Assembly (NCBI RefSeq): GCF_031844685.1
Contig: NZ_CP134605.1
Span: 3,965,001-4,029,000, forward strand
Length of the DNA stretch: 64,000 bases
Reading direction: 5' to 3'
From: Streptomyces sp. ITFR-21
GTDB lineage: Bacteria > Actinomycetota > Actinomycetes > Streptomycetales > Streptomycetaceae
This document shows positions 9,914-17,989 of this stretch, one piece after another. Numbering within the stretch: position 1 is the first letter of the stretch; every line of letters starts with the position of its first letter. The notes under the pieces are model-generated. The model saw only the letters and a list, made by a program, of their open reading frames with translations. It was not told where the DNA came from and made no database searches. The position numbers and the translations under genes are program-made.

Positions 9914-11206
9914 CTACTGGTCGGACTCGTCGTCGCCGCCGAGGCCGAGGCCCGGGAGGAGGCCGGGGAGCAGCGGGGGAAGGACGATGGAATGGTGGGG
10001 CGGGGTCTCGGGGCCGCCGGGGGTGTCCGTGGGGGTGGGGGGCGGGCTGGTCGGGGGATTCAGCAGGCCGTCGCCGAAGAGGCCGTGCGGGGTGGCCACG
10101 GACGGGGACGGGGTCGCGGTGCCGTTCGGATCGGGTGTGCCGCTGGCCGGGGCCGTGGCCGGCGGGGACGCCGGGTCCGTACCCGTCGGGGTGCCGGCGC
10201 CGCCGGACGCCGGATCGCCGCCGCCGTCCTGGGAAGTGGACGGCGCGCCGGAGTCCTTGGGCCGGGGGAGCAGCGACTGGAGCGGGGCGACCTCCTGGTC
10301 TATGGCCGCGAACACCGAGGTGACCTGTTCCGAGACGTCGGTGAGCTGGCTGGGCAGCTTGCCGCGCAGATCGCTCCAGCCCTGCCGCTGCGACCGCGAG
10401 AAGGAGTTGAGCAGCTCGATCGGCTGGAGCGAGCCGTCGTCCCGGTACGCCTGCGTGAGCAGCCGGTGGCCCTCCGACGCCTCCTGGTGCATGCCGGACA
10501 GCGCCTTGCGGACCTCGCCGACCGACTCGTCGTCGAGTTGCCCGCTGCGCCCGCGGTCCATCAGCCGGCGGGCCTCCTGCATCCGCGTGGCGGCCATGTC
10601 CAGGTAGACCTCGCCGCGGGAGGCGTCGCCGCCCGCCATGTCCAGCTTGAGGTCCTCCATGCCGCGCTTGAGTCCGTAGAGGTGGTCGCCGGGCAGCGCG
10701 TTGGTACTCGCCGCGGCCACCCCGCCGAACGCGCCGGCCGCGACGCCGACGGTGAGGCCGCCGACCGCGAGCCGCCGGGACAGCCGGGCGCCAGGACCGA
10801 GCTTGCGCAGCCGGTGGCTGCCCGCCCGGCCGCTGTCGGTGCGCTGCTCCGGGACGCGTCCCGTGCTGGTGAAGCTGCCCTCGGCGATCGCCTGCTCCAT
10901 CGCCGCGATCAGCTGGGCCCGCTGGACGGTCTTCCGCTCGGCGGCCATCACCGGGCGGGGCCGCGAGCTGAGCTCGGCGGCCAGCGCCAGCATGGCCGCC
11001 TGCTCGGGGTCGGCGTGCCGGGCGGCGGCACGCGCGCCGCCGTGGGCCGTGCCGTCCTGCCCGTCGGCGGGCGTACCCGCGCCGCCGGGCTCCTGCGCGG
11101 GGTCGACGGCACCGTGCCCGCCGTCGGCCGCCTCGCTGACGGCGGCGTCCTCAACGGCCTGGGCGAAGGCGTTCGCCCGCCGGTGTGCCGTTGCCTGTCC
11201 GATCAC
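9914..11206 (-). CDS. rsbN: RsbN-like anti-sigma factor for BldN (DUF5667)
   Basis: A 430-residue predicted single-pass membrane protein. The N-terminal cytoplasmic part (about 1-145) starts IGQATAHRRANAFAQAVED. One TM segment (about 148-170, LAVGGLTVGVAAGAFGGVAAAS) is followed by a DUF5667 helical region (GDHLYGLKRGMEDLKL... near 177-290) and a long Pro/Thr/Gly-rich tail. In Streptomyces RsbN binds and inhibits the sigma factor BldN, encoded next door as here. GTG 11206 is chosen because AGGAGG lies 8 nt upstream; the GTG at 11215 overlaps that ribosome binding site. A BldN-type promoter precedes it. Confidence 0.85.
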   Translation of the reverse strand: MIGQATAHRRANAFAQAVEDAAVSEAADGGHGAVDPAQEPGGAGTPADGQDGTAHGGARAAARHADPEQAAMLALAAELSSRPRPVMAAERKTVQRAQLIAAMEQAIAEGSFTSTGRVPEQRTDSGRAGSHRLRKLGPGARLSRRLAVGGLTVGVAAGAFGGVAAASTNALPGDHLYGLKRGMEDLKLDMAGGDASRGEVYLDMAATRMQEARRLMDRGRSGQLDDESVGEVRKALSGMHQEASEGHRLLTQAYRDDGSLQPIELLNSFSRSQRQGWSDLRGKLPSQLTDVSEQVTSVFAAIDQEVAPLQSLLPRPKDSGAPSTSQDGGGDPASGGAGTPTGTDPASPPATAPASGTPDPNGTATPSPSVATPHGLFGDGLLNPPTSPPPTPTDTPGGPETPPHHSIVLPPLLPGLLPGLGLGGDDESDQ

Positions 11207-11336
11207 GGGCGGCACCTCCTCTCGTCATCCACACTCGACTCCCTGCGCCGTCCAGAGGTTGCCCTGCCGGCCGCCATCCATCCGAACGGGTGAAAAGCGA
11301 TGAGTGGCGCGCGGCACAGAAGTGTCTGCACGTGAT

Positions 11337-11365
11337 GCAACGAGTGCCGGTCCGGTTGGGTTACG
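11337..11365 (-). promoter_or_regulatory. BldN-type promoter for rsbN
   Basis: On the minus strand CGTAAC (11365-11360) and CGTTGC (11342-11337) are 17 bp apart. The BldN consensus I recall is CGTAAC and CGTTGA with 16-17 bp between, so this site is one base off. It would place a start about 120 nt upstream of rsbN and make rsbN a target of the sigma factor it inhibits, as described in Streptomyces venezuelae. Confidence 0.6.
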
Positions 11366-11463
11366 CGCACCCGACGAGCGGACCGCGGACGATCGGACCA
11401 GGGAGGACCGGACCGCCGTCCGTCCGGCCGCGGCGGGACGTGGACACCGCGGACCGCCCGTCC

Positions 11464-12273
11464 TCACCGCGCGTCCTCCGGCAGCAGCCGGGCCAGGGTG
11501 CGGACCGCCCGGTACTGGAGGGTCTTGATCGCGCCCTCGTTCTTGCCCATCACCCGGGCCGTCTCGGCGACCGAGAGCCCCTGCAGGAAGCGCAGTGTCA
11601 CGCACTCCTGCTGCTGCGGGTTGAGCTTGCGGACGGCGGTCAGCAGCGCCTCGTTGGACAGCGACTCCAGGACGGAGTCCTCGGGGCTGCGCTCGACCTC
11701 GTTGGCGTCGAGCATCTCGCCGGTGGTCACCTCAAGCCGGAAACGGCTCGACTTGAAGTGGTCGGCGACCAGATTGCGGGCGATGGTGACCAGCCAGGCG
11801 CCGAAGTCGCGGCCCTGCCAGGTGAAGGTGCCGATCCGGCGCAGGGCGCGCAGGAAGGTCTCGCTGGTCAGGTCCTCGGCGGTCGCCTTGGAGCCGACCC
11901 GGTAGTAGATGTACCGGTAGACGGTGTCGCTGTAGTGGTCGTAGAGCCGGCCGAACGCCTCGGTCTCGCCGTCCTGGGCCCGTTCGACCAGGTCCATCAT
12001 GCGGCCGCTGTCGGTGTCGGAGGCGGGTCGGCGGGCGTGGGCGCCCTGGGCGGTGGCCGCGCCGTCGCGGTCGGCGTGGGCGGAGCTGTTGCGGGTGCGT
12101 CTGCCTGCGGCTGTGCTGACTTCGGCGAGGGCGTAGGCCGGGCCGGGGACGAGGGGACCGGACGTGGCGAGGGTGGGCATGGCGTACGCGGGGACCGTGC
12201 GCATGAGGCGGTCAAGCACCAGTGCGCGCAACGCAGCCAGGCCGGAGGTGTCAACCCCGTCGTGTGGGTACAC
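11464..12273 (-). CDS. bldN: ECF sigma factor BldN
   Basis: A 269-residue sigma factor. Residues 1 to about 88 form the N-terminal pro-sequence typical of BldN (starting MYPHDGVDTSGLAALRA) that is removed in Streptomyces coelicolor. Region 2 spans about 95-165 (FGRLYDHYSDTVYRYIYYRVG) and region 4 about 205-262 (LNPQQQECVTLRFLQGLSV, then GAIKTLQYRAVRTL as recognition helix). BldN drives bldM, chaplin and rodlin genes during aerial growth. GTG 12273 agrees with the known protein start, with GGGAG just upstream. The adjacent rsbN supports the identity. Confidence 0.95.
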   Translation of the reverse strand: MYPHDGVDTSGLAALRALVLDRLMRTVPAYAMPTLATSGPLVPGPAYALAEVSTAAGRRTRNSSAHADRDGAATAQGAHARRPASDTDSGRMMDLVERAQDGETEAFGRLYDHYSDTVYRYIYYRVGSKATAEDLTSETFLRALRRIGTFTWQGRDFGAWLVTIARNLVADHFKSSRFRLEVTTGEMLDANEVERSPEDSVLESLSNEALLTAVRKLNPQQQECVTLRFLQGLSVAETARVMGKNEGAIKTLQYRAVRTLARLLPEDAR

Positions 12274-12606
12274 GGGACTCCCAGAGGCAGAACTTCCATC
12301 ACGTGCAGTACGGGACCGTTCACCCGTCGTGCTGACGTGTGGGTACCGGATTGCGTCTGAGGAGAATAACGCTTCGTACAGGCGACGCTACACCGAGTTG
12401 TGCAATTCGCCGTTTCCGTTGCTTCGGCGATGGATTGGCGATCGATCAATTATCGAACAGGGCATGCGAGTTGACCACTTCTGCCGGTGAAGTGGCGGCG
12501 GAGAGTACGTGTTGTGGCCATGTGCCGAACGGGGGCGCGGGCGCGCGGCCCGGCCGTCCCGCCGACCCGAAGTCGGCGGCGGCGGTGCCGGATCGCCGCG
12601 CCCGGG
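12274..12606 (-). other. Upstream region of bldN
   Basis: No gene is seen. The region is AT-richer than its surroundings, especially 12360-12480, which includes a small inverted repeat TCGAT-CAATT-ATCGA (12442-12456) and, on the minus strand, GATAAT inside it. It should hold the bldN promoter and, by analogy with Streptomyces coelicolor, BldD sites. I could not find a clean BldD box. Confidence 0.45.
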
Positions 12607-13572
12607 TCAGCGGCGGCGGCGCTGGACGGCCACGCCGGCCAGTACGCCGCCGGCGATCGCGCCCATGCCCGCGGCGGCGGGCAGCCCGATCCGTACCGCC
12701 TTGCGGCCGGTGCGGTAGTCCCGCAGCCGCCAGCCCTGGGCACGGGCGTGCCTGCGCAGCCGGCTGTCGGGGTTGATCGCGTAGGGGTGGCCGACCAGGG
12801 ACAGTATCGGGATGTCGTTGGCGGAGTCGCTGTACGCGGCGCACCGCGACAGGTCCAGGCCCTCGGCGGCGGCCAGCGCCCGTACCGCCTCGGCCTTGGC
12901 CGGGCCGTGCAGCGGCTCGCCGACCAGCCGTCCGGTGTAGACGCCCCCGACGGACTCGGCGACCGTGCCGAGCGCGCCGGTCAGGCCGAGCCGGCGGGCG
13001 ATGATGGTGGCGGTCTCCACGGGCGCGGCGGTGACCAGCCAGACCCGCTGCCCGGCGTCCAGGTGGGCCTGGGCGAGCGCGCGGGTGCCGGGCCAGATCC
13101 TGCCGGCCATGTACTCGTCGTAGATCTCCTCGCCGATGGACATCAGTTCCTCGACGCGGTGGCCCTTGACGATGGACAGCGCGCTGTCGCGGGCTTCCCG
13201 CATGTGCCCGGGGTCCTCGGCGCCGGCCAGCCGGAAGTACGCCTGCTGCCAGGCGAACCGCACCAGGTCCCGCTTGTCGAAGAACTTCCGCCGGTACAGG
13301 CCGCGGCTGAAGTGGAAGAGCGCCGCACCCTGCATGACGGTGTTGTCCAGGTCGAAGAACGCCGCCGCCCGCGCGTCGCCGGCCACCGGGAACTCCGGCT
13401 CGGCGCGGCCGGCGGACGGGTCGGCGGTCGCCGCCCCCGCCGGGTCCAGATCCCCAAGCCGCGGTTTCGTCGCCAGCGCGGACTCCGCGGCCGCGGCGGC
13501 GGCCTCGCCCGCCGGGACACTCCGCCCGGTGACGTACTGCTTACGCGTGGTGAGCCATCTGGGTGCGGCCAT
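12607..13572 (-). CDS. HAD-IB family hydrolase (SerB-like phosphatase)
   Basis: A 321-residue HAD protein of subfamily IB. A basic, Ala-rich N-terminal 65 residues precedes AAFFDLDNTVMQG (nucleophile Asp, then Asp+2). The helical cap follows, then VTAAPVE (motif II), a Lys in GPAKAEAV, and SDSANDIPIL (motif IV metal site). A Gly/Ala-rich hydrophobic stretch (about 295-315) and a poly-Arg end suggest membrane association at the C terminus. Relatives act on phosphoserine-like or phospholipid substrates; the substrate here is unknown. ATG 13572 is preferred over a start 22 codons upstream that lacks coding character. Confidence 0.88.
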   Translation of the reverse strand: MAAPRWLTTRKQYVTGRSVPAGEAAAAAAESALATKPRLGDLDPAGAATADPSAGRAEPEFPVAGDARAAAFFDLDNTVMQGAALFHFSRGLYRRKFFDKRDLVRFAWQQAYFRLAGAEDPGHMREARDSALSIVKGHRVEELMSIGEEIYDEYMAGRIWPGTRALAQAHLDAGQRVWLVTAAPVETATIIARRLGLTGALGTVAESVGGVYTGRLVGEPLHGPAKAEAVRALAAAEGLDLSRCAAYSDSANDIPILSLVGHPYAINPDSRLRRHARAQGWRLRDYRTGRKAVRIGLPAAAGMGAIAGGVLAGVAVQRRRR

Positions 13573-13655
13573 GGCGCGAGCATAGCCACCGGGGGCGGCC
13601 GGACCGGAGCGGCCACGTTGCGGGCGCCTTAACGCCACGCGTCACAATGGCGCGT

Positions 13656-13913
13656 ATGAGCACTTCGACGACCGGTTCCCGGACGGTGACGCTGATCGGC
13701 AAGCCCGGCTGCCATCTGTGCGACGAGGCACGGGCGGTGGTCGAGAAGGTCGCCGCCGAGACCGGCGCGGCGGTGGAGGAGCGGGACATCCTGTGCGACC
13801 GGGAGCTGTACGACCGGTACTGGGAGCAGATCCCGGTGGTGCTGGTCGACGGCGAGCAGCACACGTTCTGGCGGGTGGACGAGCGGCGGCTGCGGGCGGC
13901 CCTCACCGACTGA
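13656..13913 (+). CDS. Glutaredoxin-like (DUF836) thiol-disulfide protein
   Basis: An 85-residue thioredoxin-fold protein with the redox motif GCHLC near residues 16-20, a cis-Pro stretch IPVVLVDG and an ERRLRAAL C-terminal helix. It probably reduces disulfides with mycothiol or thioredoxin reductase; the partner is unknown. It is divergent from the HAD gene. ATG 13656 lies 7 nt after CACAAT, a possible weak -10 box, so the mRNA may be leaderless; ATG 13647 is an alternative. Confidence 0.85.
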   Translation: MSTSTTGSRTVTLIGKPGCHLCDEARAVVEKVAAETGAAVEERDILCDRELYDRYWEQIPVVLVDGEQHTFWRVDERRLRAALTD

Positions 13914-14134
13914 CGGCGGGCGGCGGCGGGCGGTGCGCCGCGCGGGGCGGCCGTACGTGAATTTGGGCACGAGCCCCTGCCCGGTCCGGGCGCGGACCGC
14001 CCGGCCCGCGCCCGGGTCCGTGCCAAAGGCGGATCCCGGTCGTGCTGAGACCGTTACCCGCGGTCGCACGCGTTTCGACTAGCATCGGGGTCGATTTGTA
14101 CACCCCGGGGGCGATGCGTGAGGAGTGTGACCAC

Positions 14135-14815
14135 GTGCTCTCGGGCCGCAGCCCGTCCGCGTACGGCTATGCCGTGGTGGACCTGGAGGCGACCGGTTCG
14201 TCCTCGCACCGGCACCGGGTGATCGAGATCGCCGTGGTGCTGCTCGACCGCGATCTGGTCCCGCAGGGCGAGTTCGCCACCCTGATCGACCCCCAGGGCC
14301 CGGTCGGGCCCACCCACATCCACGGCATCGAGCCCGAGCACCTGGGCGGGGCGCCGCGGTTCGCCGGGATCGCGGTACGGCTGCTGGGGCTGCTGCGCGG
14401 CCGGGTGCTGGTCGGCCACAACGTGGGCTGCGACCGGGCCTTCCTGGTGGCGGAGTACGCCCGGCTGGGACTGCGGCTGCCGCCGGTACCGGAGATGTGC
14501 ACGATGCGGCTGGCGCAGGCGCGCGGCGCCGGCCGCCCGGGGCCGTACGGGCTGAGCCTGCGGGCGTGCGCCGCCGCGGCCGGCATCACCGACCGCAGCC
14601 CGCACACCGCGCTGGGCGACGCCCGCGCGACCGCAGCCCTGTTCACCGTGTACGCCGCGGACGGCCCCGGACACGCGGAACAGCTGGCCGCGGCGGCGCT
14701 GCTGCGCTGGCCGGAGCCCACCGCGCTGCTCGCCGCGGCGGACGCGCTGTGGCTGGCCCGGGGCAACGATCACGGCCGCCGGACGGTGCCCGGGGCACGT
14801 CAGGGGCGTGCGTGA
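14135..14815 (+). CDS. DnaQ-like 3'-5' exonuclease (DEDDh)
   Basis: A 226-residue exonuclease with the three ExoN motifs: VVDLEATG (ExoI, Asp and Glu), GHNVGCDRAFL (ExoII, Asp) and HTALGDARATAAL (ExoIII, His and Asp). It resembles the epsilon proofreading subunit but stands alone with no polymerase gene nearby, so it may process RNA or DNA ends. I use GTG 14135 with AGGAG 9 nt upstream; ATG 14114 would add seven residues. It ends 35 bp before the Rex operator region. Confidence 0.86.
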   Translation: MLSGRSPSAYGYAVVDLEATGSSSHRHRVIEIAVVLLDRDLVPQGEFATLIDPQGPVGPTHIHGIEPEHLGGAPRFAGIAVRLLGLLRGRVLVGHNVGCDRAFLVAEYARLGLRLPPVPEMCTMRLAQARGAGRPGPYGLSLRACAAAAGITDRSPHTALGDARATAALFTVYAADGPGHAEQLAAAALLRWPEPTALLAAADALWLARGNDHGRRTVPGARQGRA

Positions 14816-14850
14816 TGCCGGTCACTTCCGCCGGGCAAACCGGACACCAT

Positions 14851-14872
14851 CTTTGTGCACGCGTTCACAAAG
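14851..14872 (+). promoter_or_regulatory. Rex operator (ROP) upstream of rex
   Basis: TTGTGCACGCGTTCACAA, extended by CT and AG, is a 22-bp palindrome with one mismatched pair. It matches the Streptomyces Rex operator (TGTGAACGCGTTCACA) at all but one base. It lies 75 bp upstream of the rex GTG. Rex binds when NADH/NAD+ is low and releases when NADH rises, so rex-hemACD should be induced under oxygen limitation. Confidence 0.92.
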
Positions 14873-14946
14873 ACATAGCCTGGCATGCACGGGGCGGCCC
14901 CAAAGACCGTGGTCGTCCTCAGCCCAGCTCATCCCGCAGGAGCACC

Positions 14947-15657
14947 GTGGCAACAGGCCGATCTCACCGACCGGCGACCAGAAGCCGAGGGATTCCCGAG
15001 GCCACCGTCGCCCGACTCCCGCTGTACCTGCGGGCGCTGACCGCTCTGTCGGAGCGTTCGGTGCCCACCGTGTCCTCGGAGGAGCTCGCCGCGGCGGCCG
15101 GGGTGAACTCGGCCAAGCTGCGCAAGGACTTCTCCTATCTCGGCTCCTACGGGACGCGGGGCGTCGGCTACGACGTGGAGTACCTCGTCTACCAGATCAG
15201 CCGCGAACTCGGACTCACCCAGGACTGGCCGGTCGTCATCGTCGGGATCGGCAACCTCGGCGCCGCCCTCGCCAACTACGGCGGCTTCGCCTCGCGCGGG
15301 TTCCGGGTCGCCGCCCTGCTCGACGCCGACACCGGGCTCGCCGGGAAGCTGGTCGCGGGCCTGCCGGTGCGGCACATCGACGAGCTGGAGGCGATCGTCG
15401 ACGACAACCAGGTGTCGATCGGCGTGATCGCCACCCCCGCGGGCGCCGCCCAGGAGGTCACCGACCGGCTGGTCGCCGCCGGGGTCACCTCCATCCTCAA
15501 CTTCGCGCCCACCGTGCTGTCGGTGCCGGACGGGGTGGACGTACGCAAGGTCGACCTCTCGATCGAGCTGCAGATCCTCGCGTTCCACGAGCAGCGCAAG
15601 GCCGGTGAAGGACGCCAGGACCCGGACGGGGACGTACCCGCGGTGATGCCCGCATGA
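14947..15657 (+). CDS. rex: Redox-sensing repressor Rex
   Basis: A 236-residue protein. Residues 1 to about 85 form the winged helix (GIPEATVARLPLYLRAL, then NSAKLRKDFSYLGSYGTRG). Residues about 95-215 form an NAD(H)-binding Rossmann domain with GIGNLG at 100-105, and a domain-swapped helix follows (ELQILAFHEQRK). It senses the NADH/NAD+ ratio and represses respiratory and haem genes. GTG 14947 with AGGAG just upstream matches the known Streptomyces start. Its operator is upstream and its TGA overlaps the hemA ATG (ATGA). Confidence 0.97.
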   Translation: MATGRSHRPATRSRGIPEATVARLPLYLRALTALSERSVPTVSSEELAAAAGVNSAKLRKDFSYLGSYGTRGVGYDVEYLVYQISRELGLTQDWPVVIVGIGNLGAALANYGGFASRGFRVAALLDADTGLAGKLVAGLPVRHIDELEAIVDDNQVSIGVIATPAGAAQEVTDRLVAAGVTSILNFAPTVLSVPDGVDVRKVDLSIELQILAFHEQRKAGEGRQDPDGDVPAVMPA

Positions 15658-17009
15658 GCCTTCTGGTCGTCGGCCTGAGCCACCGCACCGCGCCCGTCAG
15701 TGTGCTGGAGCGCGCCACTCTCGACGAGGGCGCGCGGGCCAAGCTGCTGCAGGACGCGCTGGCCGCCGAACCCGCCGCGGAGGCGGTGGCGCTGGCCACC
15801 TGCAACCGGGTCGAGCTGTACGCGGACGTGGACAAGTTCCACGCGGGCGTCGCCGAACTGTCCACGCTGCTCGCCCAGCACAGCGGCGTCGGCCTGGAGG
15901 AGCTCACCCCGCACCTGTACGTGCACTACGAGGACCGGGCCGTCCACCACCTGCTGTCGGTCGCCTGCGGCCTGGACTCCATGGTGGTCGGCGAGGGCCA
16001 GATCCTCGGCCAGATCAAGGACGCCCTCGCCGTCGGGCAGACCCTGCACACCGCGGGCCGGCTGCTGAACGAGCTGTTCCAGCAGGCGCTGCGGGTCGGC
16101 AAGCGGGCCCACTCCGAGACCGGCATCGACCGGGCCGGCCAGTCCCTGGTCACCTTCGGCCTGGACCAGCTCGCCCCCGCCACCGGCCCGGTACGCGGCA
16201 GGCACGCGCTGGTCGTCGGCGCCGGCTCGATGTCCTCGCTGGCCGCGGCCACCCTGGCCAGGGCCGGCGTGGCCGGCCTCACCATCGCCAACCGCACCGT
16301 GGAACGCGCCGAGCGGCTCGCCCACGCGCTCACCGAACAGGGCACCCCCACCCGGGCGATCACCATGTCCGAGGTGGCGGACGGGCTGCGGACCGCCGAC
16401 ATCGTGGTGTCCTGTACGGGCGCCACCGGCCTGGTACTGACCGCCGACGAGCTGCGTACCGCCGTCGGCGCGCGCGGCGGGGCGCCGCTGGCCGTCCTGG
16501 ACCTGGCGATGCCCCGCGACATCGACGGCGCCGCGCACGGCCTGCCCGGCGTGACACTGGTGGACATCGAGTCGCTGGCCGCCGCGTCCGCCGACGCGCC
16601 CATGGCCGCCGACGTCGACCAGGTGCGGGCGATCGTCTCCCAGGAGGTCGCCGCCTTCGGCGCGGCCCAGCGGGCGGCCCGGATCACCCCCACCGTGGTG
16701 GCGCTGCGGGCCATGGCGGCCGATGTCGTAGCGGGTGAACTCGCCCGGCTCGACGGTAGGCTGCCCGATCTGAACGACAAGCAGCGCGCGGAGATCACCC
16801 AGGCCGTGCGCCGTGTCGTGGACAAGCTCCTGCACGCGCCCACCGTGCGGGTCAAGCAGCTCGCGGGTGAGCCCGGTGGCGCCGGGTACGCCGACGCGCT
16901 GCGGGAACTCTTCGACCTCGACCCGCTGGCGGTCGCCGCTGTCAGCCGGGCCGACACCCCGGGCGCCGTCGCCCAGGGCACCGCAGAACCGAATCGAGGG
17001 CGGGCATGA
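15654..17009 (+). CDS. hemA: Glutamyl-tRNA reductase
   Basis: A 451-residue enzyme that reduces glutamyl-tRNA with NADPH to glutamate-1-semialdehyde, the first committed step of the C5 tetrapyrrole path. The catalytic Cys is C50 in LATCNRVELY; VVGEGQILGQIKDA and the Rossmann loop VVGAGSMSSLAAATL (about 187-201) are family marks, and the C-terminal dimerisation helix begins near 330. It overlaps rex by 4 nt and hemC by 4 nt, indicating translational coupling under Rex control. HemL, which uses its product, is encoded at 45158. Confidence 0.97.
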   Translation: MSLLVVGLSHRTAPVSVLERATLDEGARAKLLQDALAAEPAAEAVALATCNRVELYADVDKFHAGVAELSTLLAQHSGVGLEELTPHLYVHYEDRAVHHLLSVACGLDSMVVGEGQILGQIKDALAVGQTLHTAGRLLNELFQQALRVGKRAHSETGIDRAGQSLVTFGLDQLAPATGPVRGRHALVVGAGSMSSLAAATLARAGVAGLTIANRTVERAERLAHALTEQGTPTRAITMSEVADGLRTADIVVSCTGATGLVLTADELRTAVGARGGAPLAVLDLAMPRDIDGAAHGLPGVTLVDIESLAAASADAPMAADVDQVRAIVSQEVAAFGAAQRAARITPTVVALRAMAADVVAGELARLDGRLPDLNDKQRAEITQAVRRVVDKLLHAPTVRVKQLAGEPGGAGYADALRELFDLDPLAVAAVSRADTPGAVAQGTAEPNRGRA

Positions 17010-17989
17010 ACACCCCCACCGGCCGCGACGACGCACCCCCGACGCCCCTACGCCTGGGTACCCGCCGCAGCAAACTCGCCATGGCCCAGTCCGGGATGGT
17101 CGCCGCACGGGTGACCGACGTCACCGGGCGGCCCGTGGAACTGGTCGAGATCACCACCTACGGAGACGTCTCGCGGGAGGCGCTGGCGCAGATCGGCGGT
17201 ACCGGCGTCTTCGTCTCCGCGCTGCGGGACGCGCTGCTCTCCGGCACCATCGACTTCGCCGTGCACAGCCTGAAGGACCTGCCGACCGCTGACCCCGCGA
17301 ATCTGCTGCTGGCCGCGGTCCCGGTCCGCGAGGACCCGCGGGACGCCCTGGTCGCCCGAGGCGGCCGCACCTTCGGGAATCTGCCGGCCGGCGCCAGGAT
17401 CGGCACCGGCTCGCCGCGCCGGATGGCGCAGCTCAACGCGTGGGCACGGTCACACCGCCTGGAGATCGAGACGGTCCCGATCCGTGGCAACGTTGACACC
17501 CGGATCGGGTACGTTACTTCCGGCACACTCGACGCGGTCGTGCTGGCCGCCGCCGGGCTGAACCGTATCGGCAGGCTCGCGGAGGCGAGCGAGCTGATCG
17601 ACGTCGACGTCGTACTGCCGGCCCCCGGCCAAGGGGCGCTGGCCGTCGAATGCGCCGCCTCCGACCCGGAGCTGGCCGCACTGCTCGGCGAGCTGGACGA
17701 TCCGGTCACCCGGGTCGCCGTGACCGCAGAGCGATCCCTGCTCGCCGCCCTCGAGGCCGGCTGCTCCGCCCCCGTGGGCGCGCTGGCCGACCTCGTGGCC
17801 GACGGGCGGAATTCCGAGCTGCGCCTGCGCGGCGTCGTCGGCACCACCGACGGCACCACGCAGGTGCAGATGTCCACCACCGGTCCCGTACCGGCATCGG
17901 ACGACGAGGCGCGCGCTTTTGGCCGCGAACTCGCCGTGCAGATGCTCGCCAAGGGTGCGGCCGGTCTTATGGGGGAGCGCACACCTTGA
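17006..17989 (+). CDS. hemC: Hydroxymethylbilane synthase (porphobilinogen deaminase)
   Basis: A 327-residue enzyme that joins four porphobilinogens into hydroxymethylbilane. Visible are LGTRRSKLAMAQS at the N terminus, HSLKDLP with the catalytic Asp at 91, the Arg-rich GTGSPRRMAQL site, and LEAGCSAPVGA with C253 carrying the dipyrromethane cofactor. Length is normal. ATGA overlap with hemA and TTGA overlap with hemD. Confidence 0.97.
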   Translation: MNTPTGRDDAPPTPLRLGTRRSKLAMAQSGMVAARVTDVTGRPVELVEITTYGDVSREALAQIGGTGVFVSALRDALLSGTIDFAVHSLKDLPTADPANLLLAAVPVREDPRDALVARGGRTFGNLPAGARIGTGSPRRMAQLNAWARSHRLEIETVPIRGNVDTRIGYVTSGTLDAVVLAAAGLNRIGRLAEASELIDVDVVLPAPGQGALAVECAASDPELAALLGELDDPVTRVAVTAERSLLAALEAGCSAPVGALADLVADGRNSELRLRGVVGTTDGTTQVQMSTTGPVPASDDEARAFGRELAVQMLAKGAAGLMGERTP

